Shown here in pieces: positions 20,545 to 31,333 of a stretch of DNA of 64,000 nt. Position 1 is the stretch's first letter; the number at the start of each line of letters is the position of its first letter. The position numbers were made by a program, and so were the translations under genes. The stretch is taken from assembly GCA_019915135.1 (NCBI GenBank), contig JAHLMK010000004.1:2728001-2792000 (forward strand), written 5' to 3'. Source of the stretch: Strobilurus pachycystidiatus. Its lineage: Eukaryota; Basidiomycota; Agaricomycetes; Agaricales; Physalacriaceae. The notes below the pieces were generated by a model. That model did not search any database. It saw only the letters and a program-made list of their open reading frames with translations, and was not told the origin of the DNA.

Positions 20545-22330
20545 ATGTTCACGTTCACCAGGCCTCCCACACCACAGCCGTCCATACTGACCTGGAGCGG
20601 TAGAAACCTGGCAAAAGTGAGTCTTTTTACCCCGTTGTTGCAGGAAATTTGTCCTCAAACACTCCAGGGAGTCGGACGTCCTCCCACAAGACTTATTCGC
20701 ACACGTTTCACGAAACGACGCGTACCGGTCCGGACCTGTTAGCGGGGGGACGCTCGCCGCAAGGCTTCGAAATCCTGGCAAAAGTGAGTGTTTTTCGGTC
20801 ATTCTGCGCCAAGAATCTCAAGCTCACAGTGATACAGTGATTACATCTCGGACGCCTTCGGCGTCCTCCCACAGCACCTATTCGCACGACGACGCGTACC
20901 GGGTCTGATATGTGAGCGGTAGAACGCTCGCCGCAAGGCCAGAAAATTCTGGGCAAAAGTGAGTCTTTTTGGTCAATTTGCGCGGGGATTTCGAGCTCAC
21001 AGTGATACCTTAGGATGTCGGACGCCTTCGGCGTCGGCGTCCTCCCACAACACCACGCACACATCCTACCACGACGACGCCTACCGGGTCTGATATGTTA
21101 GCGGGGGAACGCTCGCCGCAAGGCTCCGAAATTCTGGGCAAAAGTGAGTCTTTTTGGTCATTTTGCGGGTGGATTTCCGAGCTCACTCGGAGACAGTTGA
21201 CAAGATTTCGAACGCGAATTGTAGCCGTTCAGGGTCGTGGCGAGAACCTGCGCAACAGAGAGCGGGACATAGCGAGGTACGCGTCTGAGTCTTTCTGTAC
21301 TTCTCAGGGAACTGACGGGTACTACAGCGCCGCAGGCGGACAAAATTTTGTCGGAAGGGTACTCTAGCTCCGAGAGGAGCAACGCGGCATCAAGACGTTC
21401 GCCGGGACCAGCAACATGCAAGTGCGCCGGGACCGGCAACAACGCGTAAGTGGTGAGTTTGCCATCAGGAGCGCGAACACGCTGATCTCACGCCAGGTTG
21501 GGAAGGCAATTCGAAGGAGACGTACACGGGCTCCGCGAGGATTCTGGGATCCAAAATTGGGTGAGTCGTTCATCGTTCTTAAACATGCGGTCGCTAACCT
21601 TTTCGTTCATCAGGAACGGCGCCTGCGGCGCCTTCAAGAACGCTGTTTCCCGACTCATTCAACGTCCAGACCCCGGTTCTCGCCCGTTCGAACGTCTGCC
21701 CCAAGCGCAAGACAACTGACTGCCCGGGCCACGTCACCATTCCATAATCCCGTCTTTCAAGTCTCAACCAACATGGCACTCTTGGCGCCGATTTGGATCT
21801 GAACAAATTTGGGTTAGCCGGACTTCCTGGTGACGCTGGATACAAGGTACGTTACCTTTCTGCGAACCCTGAGTCCCTGAGCTAACGGCGCTCAGATCCA
21901 GGTGGTTCGACTTTGTCGCGTACACGGGCCGTCTCGCAGACAAGTAGTGAGCTCGCTGCGCGAGCTGAAGTCAGTGTAGCGCCGGACAGGTCTGGGAGGT
22001 GAGCTAATTACTCTTCTGTAATAAGATCAACTACCTGACTGCAGAGTAGCATCGCTCGCCACGTCAGCAGACCCGGGGAGACGTCGCTATGGTCCAACGT
22101 TACCAGACGCCACATATCTCCGGAAACAAGTAATACCTTGATCATTTCATTTTCGTTTTCGCTTCCGAGATCCCCTTGCAGATCTGGGCGTTCGGATTGC
22201 GACGAGGCTGGACAGCTGGGTGGGACCCGCGGAGGATGTAGTTGATATTTTTGGCCTCAGATCAGAGCAAGAGGCGCCGCAGGCGCGCCAGGCCGATTTC
22301 GCATTTGTCAAAGTAGTAAATGAAACGTAA
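20545..22330 (+). CDS. Gene A spanning units 2 and 3, best-preserved 3' exons
   Basis: Same architecture as the 9707 copy, with only three full exon-like repeats. In the unit 3 part, the exon at about 21,760-21,847 reads GADLDLNKFGLAGLPGDAGY without a stop and then meets a GTACGT donor. Units 1, 2 and 4 have lost one base here and run into stops. The last exon (LGVRIATRLDSWVGPAEDVV and onward) ends at the TAA at 22328-22330. A 2-bp deletion in the first repeat unit (around 20,710) shifts the frame relative to unit 1. Function unknown. Confidence 0.4.
20590..21150 (+). repeat. Tandem array of exon-intron-like units (unit 2)
   Basis: A shorter version with units beginning at about 20,750, 20,933 and 21,108 plus a leading partial unit. 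Here the frame that contains LAGERSPQG or LAGGRSPQG keeps TTA (Leu) where unit 1 has TGA, at about 20,740 and 21,097. This copy is therefore closer to an open exon series. Confidence 0.75.
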
Positions 22331-23280
22331 AGTTCACCCGCTGTATATGTAGACAGGCGCTGCAATGAACGAATTGTGTATAACTTCATTTTGCTTGGAA
22401 ATGAGTAACAAGAAAACTTACCCGTCAACTATTGACTTGAGACATCCTAAGACGATGCCTTCAACATCCCCGAGATCGATTCAGACGGCGACGAGCGCGG
22501 GTAGACCCTGGAAAGTAGGGAAGGGCATTAGTACATGCCCTGTGGATACATTCATGAACCCGGAACGACGGCGAAGTTGTTTAACATACCGTAACATGCG
22601 GATATTGAGTTACGGAAACACCAACGCCTCAAATGCACTAGACGAAGATTCCGTCGCATCTTTTTCCAGGGGTCGTGAAACGCATTCTGGAATCGTGAAC
22701 TGGGACCCTTACCTTGACGTTTGCGTAATTTCCGGGCAGCCGGACTGGTATGTTATTGGAAGATAGGCTCCGCTATGTGAGCGGGCGACTGGAGTCGTAT
22801 GTAGCGTGTAGTGAGCGGAGAGACGCGAAAAGCATCGGGAATGGTCGTCGTTGATGGCAGAGTTCCATATCGGGAACCGCCGGATGATCAACGTGGCTTG
22901 ACTCTGCACTACGACCTCCGCTTTGCTCACAAACACCCTGAACCGATACACCGTAGTTATAACTCTCTTTGCTTAACTCACCAGCTCAAATTTACCTGGA
23001 ATCAACTATAATGATTGCGTAAGTGAAATCCCGGCCAAATTTGGAACGGAGAACTCGGTTCAAGTACGACTTTTCGCGTCGTGCACTGTTTGGCGCGATT
23101 CCTGGACCCTGCGAAGCGATGCGATCTGGATTATCTCCAGATATGACGCGTCGCAGGGCCCTGCTCTATCTAATCTGGCCTCGGCTGTGGGGGTGGCAGT
23201 GACGACTGCTGGTGCTCCTCCATCCCCAAGCGCACTTTTACGACTGCCTTTCTGTGAAGCTGACTGGCTTTGATTTGCTC

Positions 23281-23550
23281 TCATATTGGACTGTGTGTAG
23301 TCTTCTGACAGCCCATCCTTGCTCTAATTGAACGCACGCTTTCGTCAGACAGGTGAATATACTTACGGTACATCGGCGGACAAGCGCACTTTGCATGCAA
23401 AGAGTACGTATCTCTCCGTTGCACTCTGTCGGCTATGAACCTCACTGACTCATTGCCAAGACTTTTCAATGAATCAACGAACGCGCTTGGACTTATTTGC
23501 GGGGCCTGGAGCGCGAGATACGCGCACGGGAAGTATAGTCCTATTTGCAT
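23281..23550 (-). CDS. Small hypothetical ORF, 89 aa (unit 3)
   Basis: The first 50 residues resemble the unit 1 ORF (MQIGLYFPCAYLALQAPQIS), with several amino-acid changes. The C-terminal half differs because the region after the putative donor is different. The similarity ending near the donor fits an exon better than a whole gene. Confidence 0.3.
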   Translation of the reverse strand: MQIGLYFPCAYLALQAPQISPSAFVDSLKSLGNESVRFIADRVQRRDTYSLHAKCACPPMYRKYIHLSDESVRSIRARMGCQKTTHSPI

Positions 23551-23608
23551 ATCAACCGAAAACTTCGTTTAAATGTCCTCCTTGACGGCGCGCATCAGAC
23601 GGGCAGGG

Positions 23609-23875
23609 TCAGGGATGACGGTGATGGGGCTGCGCATGAAACGCTGCCGGTGTTTTGGGTACTGGAGAGTCGAGCGGAGAAGAGGGAAAGCGCGCAGAAG
23701 CACTTTGAGCATAGCGGGTAAGTTCTGTGACGAAGTTATCGTTCTTCGTCTGACTTCGACTCAGGTCTTGCACAATCCCGCATCTCGGGACTGACATCGA
23801 CCTTCACTTACTCAGGGCGCCTGATATCAAGAGCACACGCGTAGCAACCTCGGGAATAGTGGCGTATATTTTCAT
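23609..23875 (-). CDS. Short two-exon ORF (unit 3), GT donor
   Basis: Exon 1 is 23812-23875. The donor here is a canonical GTAAGT, in contrast to GC in the other units. Exon 2 ends with a stop at 23609. The peptide begins MKIYATIPEVATRVLLISGA. The canonical donor supports the exon model for all four copies. Confidence 0.35.
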
Positions 23876-23949
23876 TTCACCTCAACGTAAGTTTCCGGTC
23901 TCAAAATGACCCCATCCTTTTCTACCCTGACTCACTAATACTTCATTCC

Positions 23950-26170
23950 AGGCCCTGATGATGTGTCATTATGAACCCAGGCGATATAAGTGCGGACGGA
24001 GGCGTCCGGAGAAGGTATGGGGTCTACTCGCCTTTCTCCTCCGTTTCTTTCTTCCTTTTCCTCATTTTTTTCGCAGCCTCTTGCGTATTCTCATTTACAC
24101 TGCGTCCGTGTCGCCGGAAACCTTTCCGTTTTACTGTTCAAAGTATTATTTTGGGACCGGGAGGGCCGGAGGGACGCGTTGGTTAAAAGTCACGCCCCTC
24201 TGTTTGTTGATTCCCAGGCTCCTTGCCTTCCTTCCACCACCATCACTCTCACCACCCATTCCTTTGCTCTCTGGTCGTCTTCCAGCCTCTCCACGACGTC
24301 GCCGTCGTCCTCGACGAACAGCCTTCGCCACTTCAAGACCGCGGACCTCGACTGCCCGCCCGCCAGTGCGCCGCCGGTGTTTTACAGCGGCAGGATACGT
24401 CTCATTGCTTAATGCGCTCCTGGTAAGCCCTCGCCGCCGTCTGGTTCGTTTTTGTAGCTCTCGGTTCGCCCAATAAGCATGCTCATACCTTTTGCAGACC
24501 GTTACCCCCATTGTCGAGCACGGACGGCGCCCAGCGACCCATTTCTGCGAAGAGGTCGTCCATGGACTGCTCATTGGCTCCTCTGCGCTGGCGCGGACTC
24601 GATGTACGTCGTTGCCCTCTTCTTTTTTGTTACCATTCTTACTCACCACTATGCCAGATGTAGTCGACGACCACGGCCTCCAGTCCGTTGCTGGCGCGCC
24701 CTCGTTGACTCCCTCAGCTGCTGCGCCGCCCATTTTCAGCACAGGTCCGTCTTCTCGCTGCCTGCCACGCAGTTCTTTGCGTTGACCCTGGTAGCCGCGT
24801 CCGGTTGTCGTTATGAACGGCGAACCCCACACGAACCGTCACCCGCTTGCCCATGCATGTATTCATGACATGTCAACGCGGATGGATGGCCGACTACGCC
24901 CCAATTGTCCGACACGGCGCTTCGTTCATCGTACTTCCATGGTACCGGGCGCCGGGCTCATCCTCCAGATCAGCCGCCCTACGGCGTTGTGGGGGCCAAG
25001 ACTTAGCACCCAACAACGGTACCGCTTCTGTGAAGCAGCTTATGCTACTGGTACGTCGCTTCCGCTGCTTCTATACATCACGGTGACTAACAGATATTGC
25101 GCCACATGTAGCAGGTGGTCACGCACTCAGGACCGATCGCGGCACTTTCCAGCACACTCCCAGCAACGATTGAGACCACTTGTTGCGTTCTCAGGTCTCC
25201 GGTATGTGCGTTCGCTCGTGTATATCCCGACCGCCTCGCTGACTCACCCTCTCGGTCCAGTCGTTGCCCACGCCGGTGGACCCAGTATCCTTGGCTGTCG
25301 TTTGGCGCACGACTGAGGGTGACAATATTCGTCATTGTGGGCACGGTCGCCCACCACCAACTGTCTCGGAAGGTTAGCTCTTGTTGACATTCTCATTATT
25401 GTCTCTAAGATTGATCTTTACTCAGACCGACGGTTGAGGCGGCGCGTATCGCTCAGTGCATTTGCTCTCAACGTTGTAGACGTTTGCTGATCTTTGTAAG
25501 TCGTTTTGAATACATTTCCTATGGACCGCGTATGCTGACTGTCACCCACAGGTGACTTTTAACTTGATTTCCGGACGCTACCATGAACGTCCCGCCCTGA
25601 CCGCTACCAGGCATCTAGTCGGGACGTCTGCGCATTGTATGGCGCCCTGCGATGCATCCGTTGAGGCTAGTATCGCCGGTAAGCCGTTGCCCTTTGCGTA
25701 CGCACTATCTGAGCTGATGTGCTGTACAGCCCGACTCGACCCGTCTCTGCCGACGTTCAAAGAGTTACGCTCGACTCCCTCCCTCGAAGCCGGGTGCACT
25801 CCCGAACACCCATCCTCAACGTCCCCGACGCCGTTGGAGACTTTTGGTTGACGATGAAGATATGACCGCGGTATGTTGATCCCTTCCAATATATTCGTGC
25901 AGGCCCTCATTCCGCGATGTAGGGACACCGGAGGGACACATTTTCTGAGGCTGCCCGTGGATAGCCGCTCACAAACACGCTGCCTTCGGGAACGTCGGAA
26001 TTATGACCTTGGTAGGTCCATGTTCCATCTAATGCTTTAGCTTCGTTGCCGAAGTATGGACGTGTTCGTCATAGCGTTTGCCTCCTCCGTCACGATGCAG
26101 GTAAGTGTCTTACGTTCTTGCCATTCATATGATCATCGAGTGTGCGCCACCTACAGGGTGCATTCGCTAC
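23950..26170 (+). other. Tract B (unit 3)
   Basis: A diverged version, about 250 bp shorter than in units 1/2. The block at about 24,500-24,605 reads VTPIVEHGRRPATHFCEEVV and is matched in unit 4 with few changes; units 1/2 differ strongly there. The 3' part (25,550-25,860) is an open stretch with ALTATRHLVGTSAHC. Function unknown. Confidence 0.35.
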
Positions 26171-26196
26171 TTGCACAGTACCAGAGCTACTTTTCA

Positions 26197-26955
26197 TTAA
26201 TCTGCTTTGTTCCTCCTCATCCTCTCCATCGCCTCCTTCAATTCACCACTCCGCCTCAACGTGTCCGAAATCGTATTAACATGATCCGGCTTCCATCCAT
26301 CCGGCAACCGCTCCTCTCCCAAGAACGTCCGTAGCACAGATAGACGCACGTTCCTCCCTGGCCGTTCGTCTTCTCCGAGTTTCCCGAATACCTCCAGCAG
26401 AGACGCGGATTCCGCCCTCGCGGAATTATCATGAAAAGAGCTGAGCGGCGCGGAGCTCCGCTCGCGGCGTATCCGCATGCGGGCGAAGTCCTCCACGCCG
26501 GCGATGGGGTCTGGAGCCTCATTTTGAATGTCACCCGCCAGCGCGTCGACGAGATCATCCTGTATCTCGATGGGTGCGAATCGATGCCCGTGTGGCGTGT
26601 CGAGGTGGACGAGCGAGGCGTCGTGCTCTATTCGGTTGTGGCGCCCGAGCTGGAAGAGGTCGGCAGACCAGAGGTGCCCGACGAGGAGCATCCCGAAAAT
26701 GGAGAGCACGGCGGCAAGCGGCGTGGAGAGGCCGTAGCATGCTCGCAAGCCGGTGATTAGGTTGGAGATGGTCACTTTGCGACCGTTGCGCGGGCTATGG
26801 AGGAGTGTGAGACAGCTCATTACAGAAAGAGAAGAAGCCTACATGTATCCGTGGTTTGCCATTGTATTCAACCCAGGACAGACTGAGCGACTGTCTCCAG
26901 GACGTGGTGCGCTGAAGTCGTGGCTGTTAAGGTCAGGGGATGGACTAGGCGACAT
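26197..26955 (-). CDS. Heme-thiolate peroxidase, short type (unit 3)
   Basis: Two exons: 26843-26955 and 26197-26794, joined across a 48-nt intron (GTAGGC...CCATAG), giving 236 residues. Family: chloroperoxidase/unspecific peroxygenase (Peroxidase_2). Visible hallmarks are PGDSR, then VCPGLN with the heme-ligand Cys at residue 26 (most members have PCP), NHGYIPRNG at the exon join, and RIEHDASL with EHD at residues 94-96. The C-terminus LRTFLGEERLPDGWKPD also fits the family. The family oxidises organic substrates with H2O2 using a Cys-ligated heme. I see no signal peptide after MSPSPSPDL, which is unusual because many members are secreted. The substrate cannot be inferred. Start chosen because it is the first in-frame ATG before the conserved HDF segment. 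Confidence 0.88.
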
Positions 26956-26959
26956 AATG

Positions 26960-28160
26960 ACGGTTAGTGGCAGAGAAGCAAAGCGGGCATGGAGGGCTTC
27001 TTAAATACCCATACACTGTCCAAGTCTGTGTCACCCGAAGTCACTGCAGCCGACCGAAGACTACTATCAAAGAATGCTCTTTCGGGTCCGTTAACGTCTT
27101 CTAGGATAAACATCACCTTCTTAAATGTGACGTCCATTCCCCACCCAGGTTCATTATGAGCTACAAACCACTGGCATGTACCAGTCTTCCAATCCATCTA
27201 CGCAACAATGGAGAGTACGCCTGGGATACTGTTCTCGTTAAATGAACGACATTATGATTTACTTGACTTGGTAAGAATCATCTTCTAGTCTGCATTCTGA
27301 TCTGAGCCAGCTGACGTCTCACTGACGCCTCTTGACACGGACTGGACATCATGACTCTTGTAGATATGTTTGATTGAATTCGAGAATAGAAGATAAAAGT
27401 ACTCCAATTGAATACCTCTCCCTTTGTTACATTTGCCGAGTTGCTGCTTTCAAAGGCATCTCTGAATGATAGCGGCACGAACACAGTATCATGTACAAGT
27501 CAACGACGCGCCACCCCGTGGCCATCACTTGTCAAAAGATGCCTGACTTATCCCGCCGCATCAGGCGGACTGCAAGATCAAACGCGTTGATGGTTCACGA
27601 TTCGCATGCGCTGGCCTCGCCGTCAGCGCCAATGGTCAGACCATGACAGTGATGGGCATATCACCGCCACTTCACCTCTGTCCGTAACTGCGCCCCATAC
27701 TGAGTTCACCTTGAAAGACCACGGATGTTAGAACAATTAGCTTGGGAAAGACCCTGTCTCAGAACGCTCGCACTCACCCTGTCCTGCTGTAAGATGGCCC
27801 CTTACAAAGTGTAACCATTTTGCATTCTGCTCTCGCCACGGCGCTATGAGATGGGTGGCGCAGTCCTCCTCGTACGCCTGTGATTTACCGTACCCGTACC
27901 CTGCATCACTTGTGAGGCGTCATTTAATGATCTACCCGCCGGATCAGGCTTCCTTGATGAGGGAGGATTGGAAAATCAAACGCGTTGATGGGAAGGATTG
28001 CGATCGTGTACTGGCGCGTCCGCTGGTGGGAAGGAAAAGCCGGAGCATCAAGCAAAACAGTTCCTGAAATTGCAGTCAAGAAAAGGGATATAGTAGTACA
28101 AACAGTTCAACTGCAATAGAGAGCAAGATGAGAGCACGGATAAATACGAAAAAAGTACAG
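26960..28160. other. Spacer between peroxidase and GATA genes (unit 3)
   Basis: Diverged counterpart. The part next to the peroxidase start would hold its promoter; I see no clear TATA box. A short AT-rich stretch at about 27,360-27,420. No gene seen. Confidence 0.55.
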
Positions 28161-28166
28161 ATAAAA

Positions 28167-29177
28167 TCAAACAGAAGGCGCCTTGTCGTCTTTGTCTTCC
28201 TTTTCCTTCACAAGCGTGGGTGGCGGGGACCACTGCCGCTCCTGGACGCCGTTCCAGTCTGACCTGGGCGGGGATGGGTCCCGGGAGTACGAGTGCGGGG
28301 TATAGGGCCGCTTGTCGACGGTGGAGAAGGGCGGGAGGGTCGGGCCGGCGTACATGCCTGGGGGCGGCGGCGGCGGCGGCGGGAGCGGATGGGAGAGCGA
28401 GGGCGGGGTGTTGTGGGACGGTGGGGTGCGCATGGGCATGTGCGGGGACGCGTGGTGGTACTCTGCGCGCTGAGCGAGGGCGCTGCCTGCGAGCGGGCCG
28501 CGCTTGTGCGGGAACTGCTCGGGGCGCGGGCGGGAGTGGGTGCGCTCGAAGAGGCCGCACTTGTTGCAGAGGACCTTGCCGGGCGAGAGGTTGGAGCGGC
28601 GCCACGTGGAGGTGTCGGTGGTGCAGCAGTTGAAGCACCTGCGGCGGACGCGGTCCGACAGTTTTGTGGATGCGTCTTCGGTGTACACGATCGACGACGG
28701 GTGTGGCGGCGGCGGGTAAGCCGCGGGGTGCGCGTGGTGCATGTGGTGCAGCGACGACGGGTGCGAGGACGGCAGGTCGTAGTAGCCGTGGGGAGCGTGG
28801 TGCGGAGGCGGCGCTGGGTACGGCTGGTAGGACGAGGGCGGCGGGTAGTACGGCGGCGGCGTGCGTGGCCCGCCGAGCGTCGCGATGGGCGGCGGAGAAG
28901 GACGACGGCGCGGGTATGGTTCGACGCGGTGCGGCATTGTTTGTGGCGTCTGATAGCTTGGCGGGTATGGATTTGACGCTGGCTTCTAGGACAGGCGTCA
29001 GAAAAGATGGACAAGGCTGGGAACGGGACTCACCACAAGCGCTGGGTCGATTGCTGTTGCGTGCTGGGCGTCGCGGTGGCGCGAATGGGGCCGCTCGTCG
29101 TCGTGCTCGTGCTCGACGTCGTCGCTGGTGTCGCTGCGAGGCAGATCCTGGGCGGCTGGCAGGGTGTGGTCTCTCAT
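28167..29177 (-). CDS. GATA-type zinc-finger protein (unit 3)
   Basis: Exons 29034-29177 and 28167-28949, 308 residues. It differs from unit 1 by one extra Pro in the Pro run (from an extra GGC/GCC triplet at about 28,375), Ala to Pro near the C-terminus, and small changes in exon 1 (MRDHTLPAAQ; SRHRDAQ). The finger and flanks are unchanged. The 5' UTR intron donor (CTTGACGCG on the plus strand) is present at about 29,235. Confidence 0.88.
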
Positions 29178-30685
29178 CTGGATCAAAGCCAAAGTATAAG
29201 AACAATTCAGCGAGCGGACTCCAACTCACCTTGACGCGTTACTCTCTGCTGGCTATCCTCTCCTCACTCTGGGTGCGTGGATGGCGTCCTCACATCGGCT
29301 GCTCACCTCCACGGCAGTGTGTTGTCCTCGCGTCGTGCATGGCTGGTGGTGGATCGTCCTCGCGTCGTGGTAGATGGCAAGTCTCGTTACCCGTCCCCCT
29401 TCGACTCCTCCCCCGAGTGTGCTGCCGAATGATCCATCCCCCCGCCGACTGATTCGCGAGCCCTTCTCCCTGCAGATATTCCCTTATTCGGACGCCGTGC
29501 CTTGAAAAAAAAGCGATAAAACAGAACTTTTTCGCATTTCCCCTTACGTAATAGTACTACTCGACCGGAACCGTCCCCTCCTACAGAGGTCGCGGCTCGC
29601 AGAAAACGGGGGTGCGCTAAGCCCCCTGAAAGTACGCGCAAGGATCCCCCGGTACCCACAAGTCCCCCGCGCCGCTCCCCCCAGAGTCCTCCTCCCGTCT
29701 GCTGCGACTCCCTCGTTTCACAAGTGCGCCGGACCACAGGGTGACGTCGTCGGCGCGGGGACCGTGAGAAGGTGGGTGGGGACTCTCCCTCGGCACGGGG
29801 GAGGGGGGGGGGGTCCAACCGTGAGGAGGCTGGGGAGCGGCCTGACGGGGTGGAGTCCGGTGCGGGGAAGGCGATGAGGGGGGCGTTGGATCCGGGGAGG
29901 GTGGCCTGTCCTTTCCGTTGAGGGGTGGAGTCCGGCCCGGGGAAGGGCTGGTGCGGTGAGGGGTGCCGAATCCTTGTGCCGAGGGGTGGGGTCTGACGCG
30001 GGGTGGAGGCCGTGAGGAGGAGGTGGTGGTGGTGGTGCGAGTCCGGCGATGGATCCGTCCGGTGATGCAGCGCGCTCGGTGGTGACGCACGCGTCTTGTC
30101 CATACGATGCGGCGGCGCAACCTAGACGACGTTAGCGCGGAACAACCTGCCGAACGGGACACGCACCTTGCAATCCCGTTCTCGCATCACCCCGGTCGCC
30201 CGCTCGCGATTCGTCGTTTTAGCGCATGTTGGATCGCCTAGGCAACGCGTAAGTAAATGAACACTAAGCTCAGAAGGGAAACTTACCTTTGACGAGCTCG
30301 TCCGGCGTCATTGCGCGTCCCGGATTCGGACTCGGACAGGCTACATTGAACCGAATAAGTCAGCGTCGCAAAAAGAAACGAGTACAACCAACTGCTTACC
30401 TTCAGTCACGCCAGCAGGCGACCCGCATGCGTTCGACGGCGAGAGAGTGGTGGTGGTAAGAGAACAACGTCCGTACAAACTCCGACTCGCACTTTGATGA
30501 TGACGACCCAATTAGGCAGTCACCACCTTAACCGCGACCGCGACCGTTCCACAAGCAGCGCGAGGACATGCAACTCAAGGCAGCGACCGAGGAGTATGAC
30601 GTGAGAGAGGAGAGAGCAGGGGGAGAAGAGAGCAAAATACGGCGCCGCATACTGGCAGCGATTCGAGAGGGCGGGAACAAGAGCC
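29178..30685 (-). promoter_or_regulatory. 5' flank of the GATA gene (unit 3)
   Basis: The GC-rich segment (about 29,760-30,110) is rearranged relative to units 1/2, with runs of G and a different set of GGGGTGGAGTCCG-like repeats. The leader blocks are present in shortened form (KTTNRERATGVMRERDCK; LSESESGTRN). No other gene seen. Confidence 0.35.
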
Positions 30686-30728
30686 CCAATCACGGTACGG
30701 AGCCTTATATACCTTCCAGGCAGCCAAT
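30686..30728 (-). promoter_or_regulatory. TATA box flanked by CCAAT boxes (unit 3)
   Basis: Same elements: TATATAA at 30705-30711 between CCAAT elements at 30686 and 30724. Unit 4 lacks this block. Confidence 0.5.
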
Positions 30729-31333
30729 CGGCGTCTCTCGGTCTGGACACACCGCGGCGTTTCACTTAACCCTGATGCAACAAACAAACAAACAACACGC
30801 CGCCACATACCCTTCAATCCCAATTCAATTCACCTCCGTCTCGTGTCTTCGACTCAGCCCGTCCGCTCTCAACACATATATTGTATGATCAGTGTACCAT
30901 CTCGGAGCAGAGCTCACACCCATCCCACTCTGAATCTCCAATCCCTACAATTTACGAACACGTAAGAGATGGGCACTCGCGTACCTGCCTAGTTACTTAC
31001 TCAGGGAACACGGCCTCTTACACGGCCTCACTCCATGACTTCCTCGTACACAGCAAGACTCATAATCTAAATGCACAGCCTGACGAGTACTCGGAAGAAT
31101 CTTAAGCACCATGCAAGAGAGCAAAGCAAGATCTCGCAGTTGAGGATTAATGCGGGATCGGGCAGGGTTCAGACTTAATTGGTGTGTGTGTCAGGTGGGC
31201 AGCAGAAGTAAATGAGCCGATGGAGCGCAGTCAGTCCTGAGGTGAACCTGGAACGGTAACCATTCCCCGTCCCTCGCATCAACCCTTCCCGCTTGTAAAC
31301 CTCGTCCCATGAGGTAAGTTTCCGTCACCCGTC

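Larger units (their letters stand above)
10855..21512. repeat. Tandem repeat unit 2 (10,658 bp)
   Basis: The left half (to about 16,384) is the same sequence as unit 1 at a fixed offset of 10,854. The right half is its own version: a 23-bp and a 9-bp deletion in the first coding exon of the GATA gene, a different GC-rich flank (19,190-19,650), and a shorter exon-like array (20,590-21,150). The order and orientation of genes are as in unit 1. Confidence 0.95.

Noticed and set aside
26256..26760. ORFs on both strands overlapping the unit 3 peroxidase
   Set aside because: Shadow frames; the minus frame with EHDASL and the spliced VCPGLN exon is the real gene.
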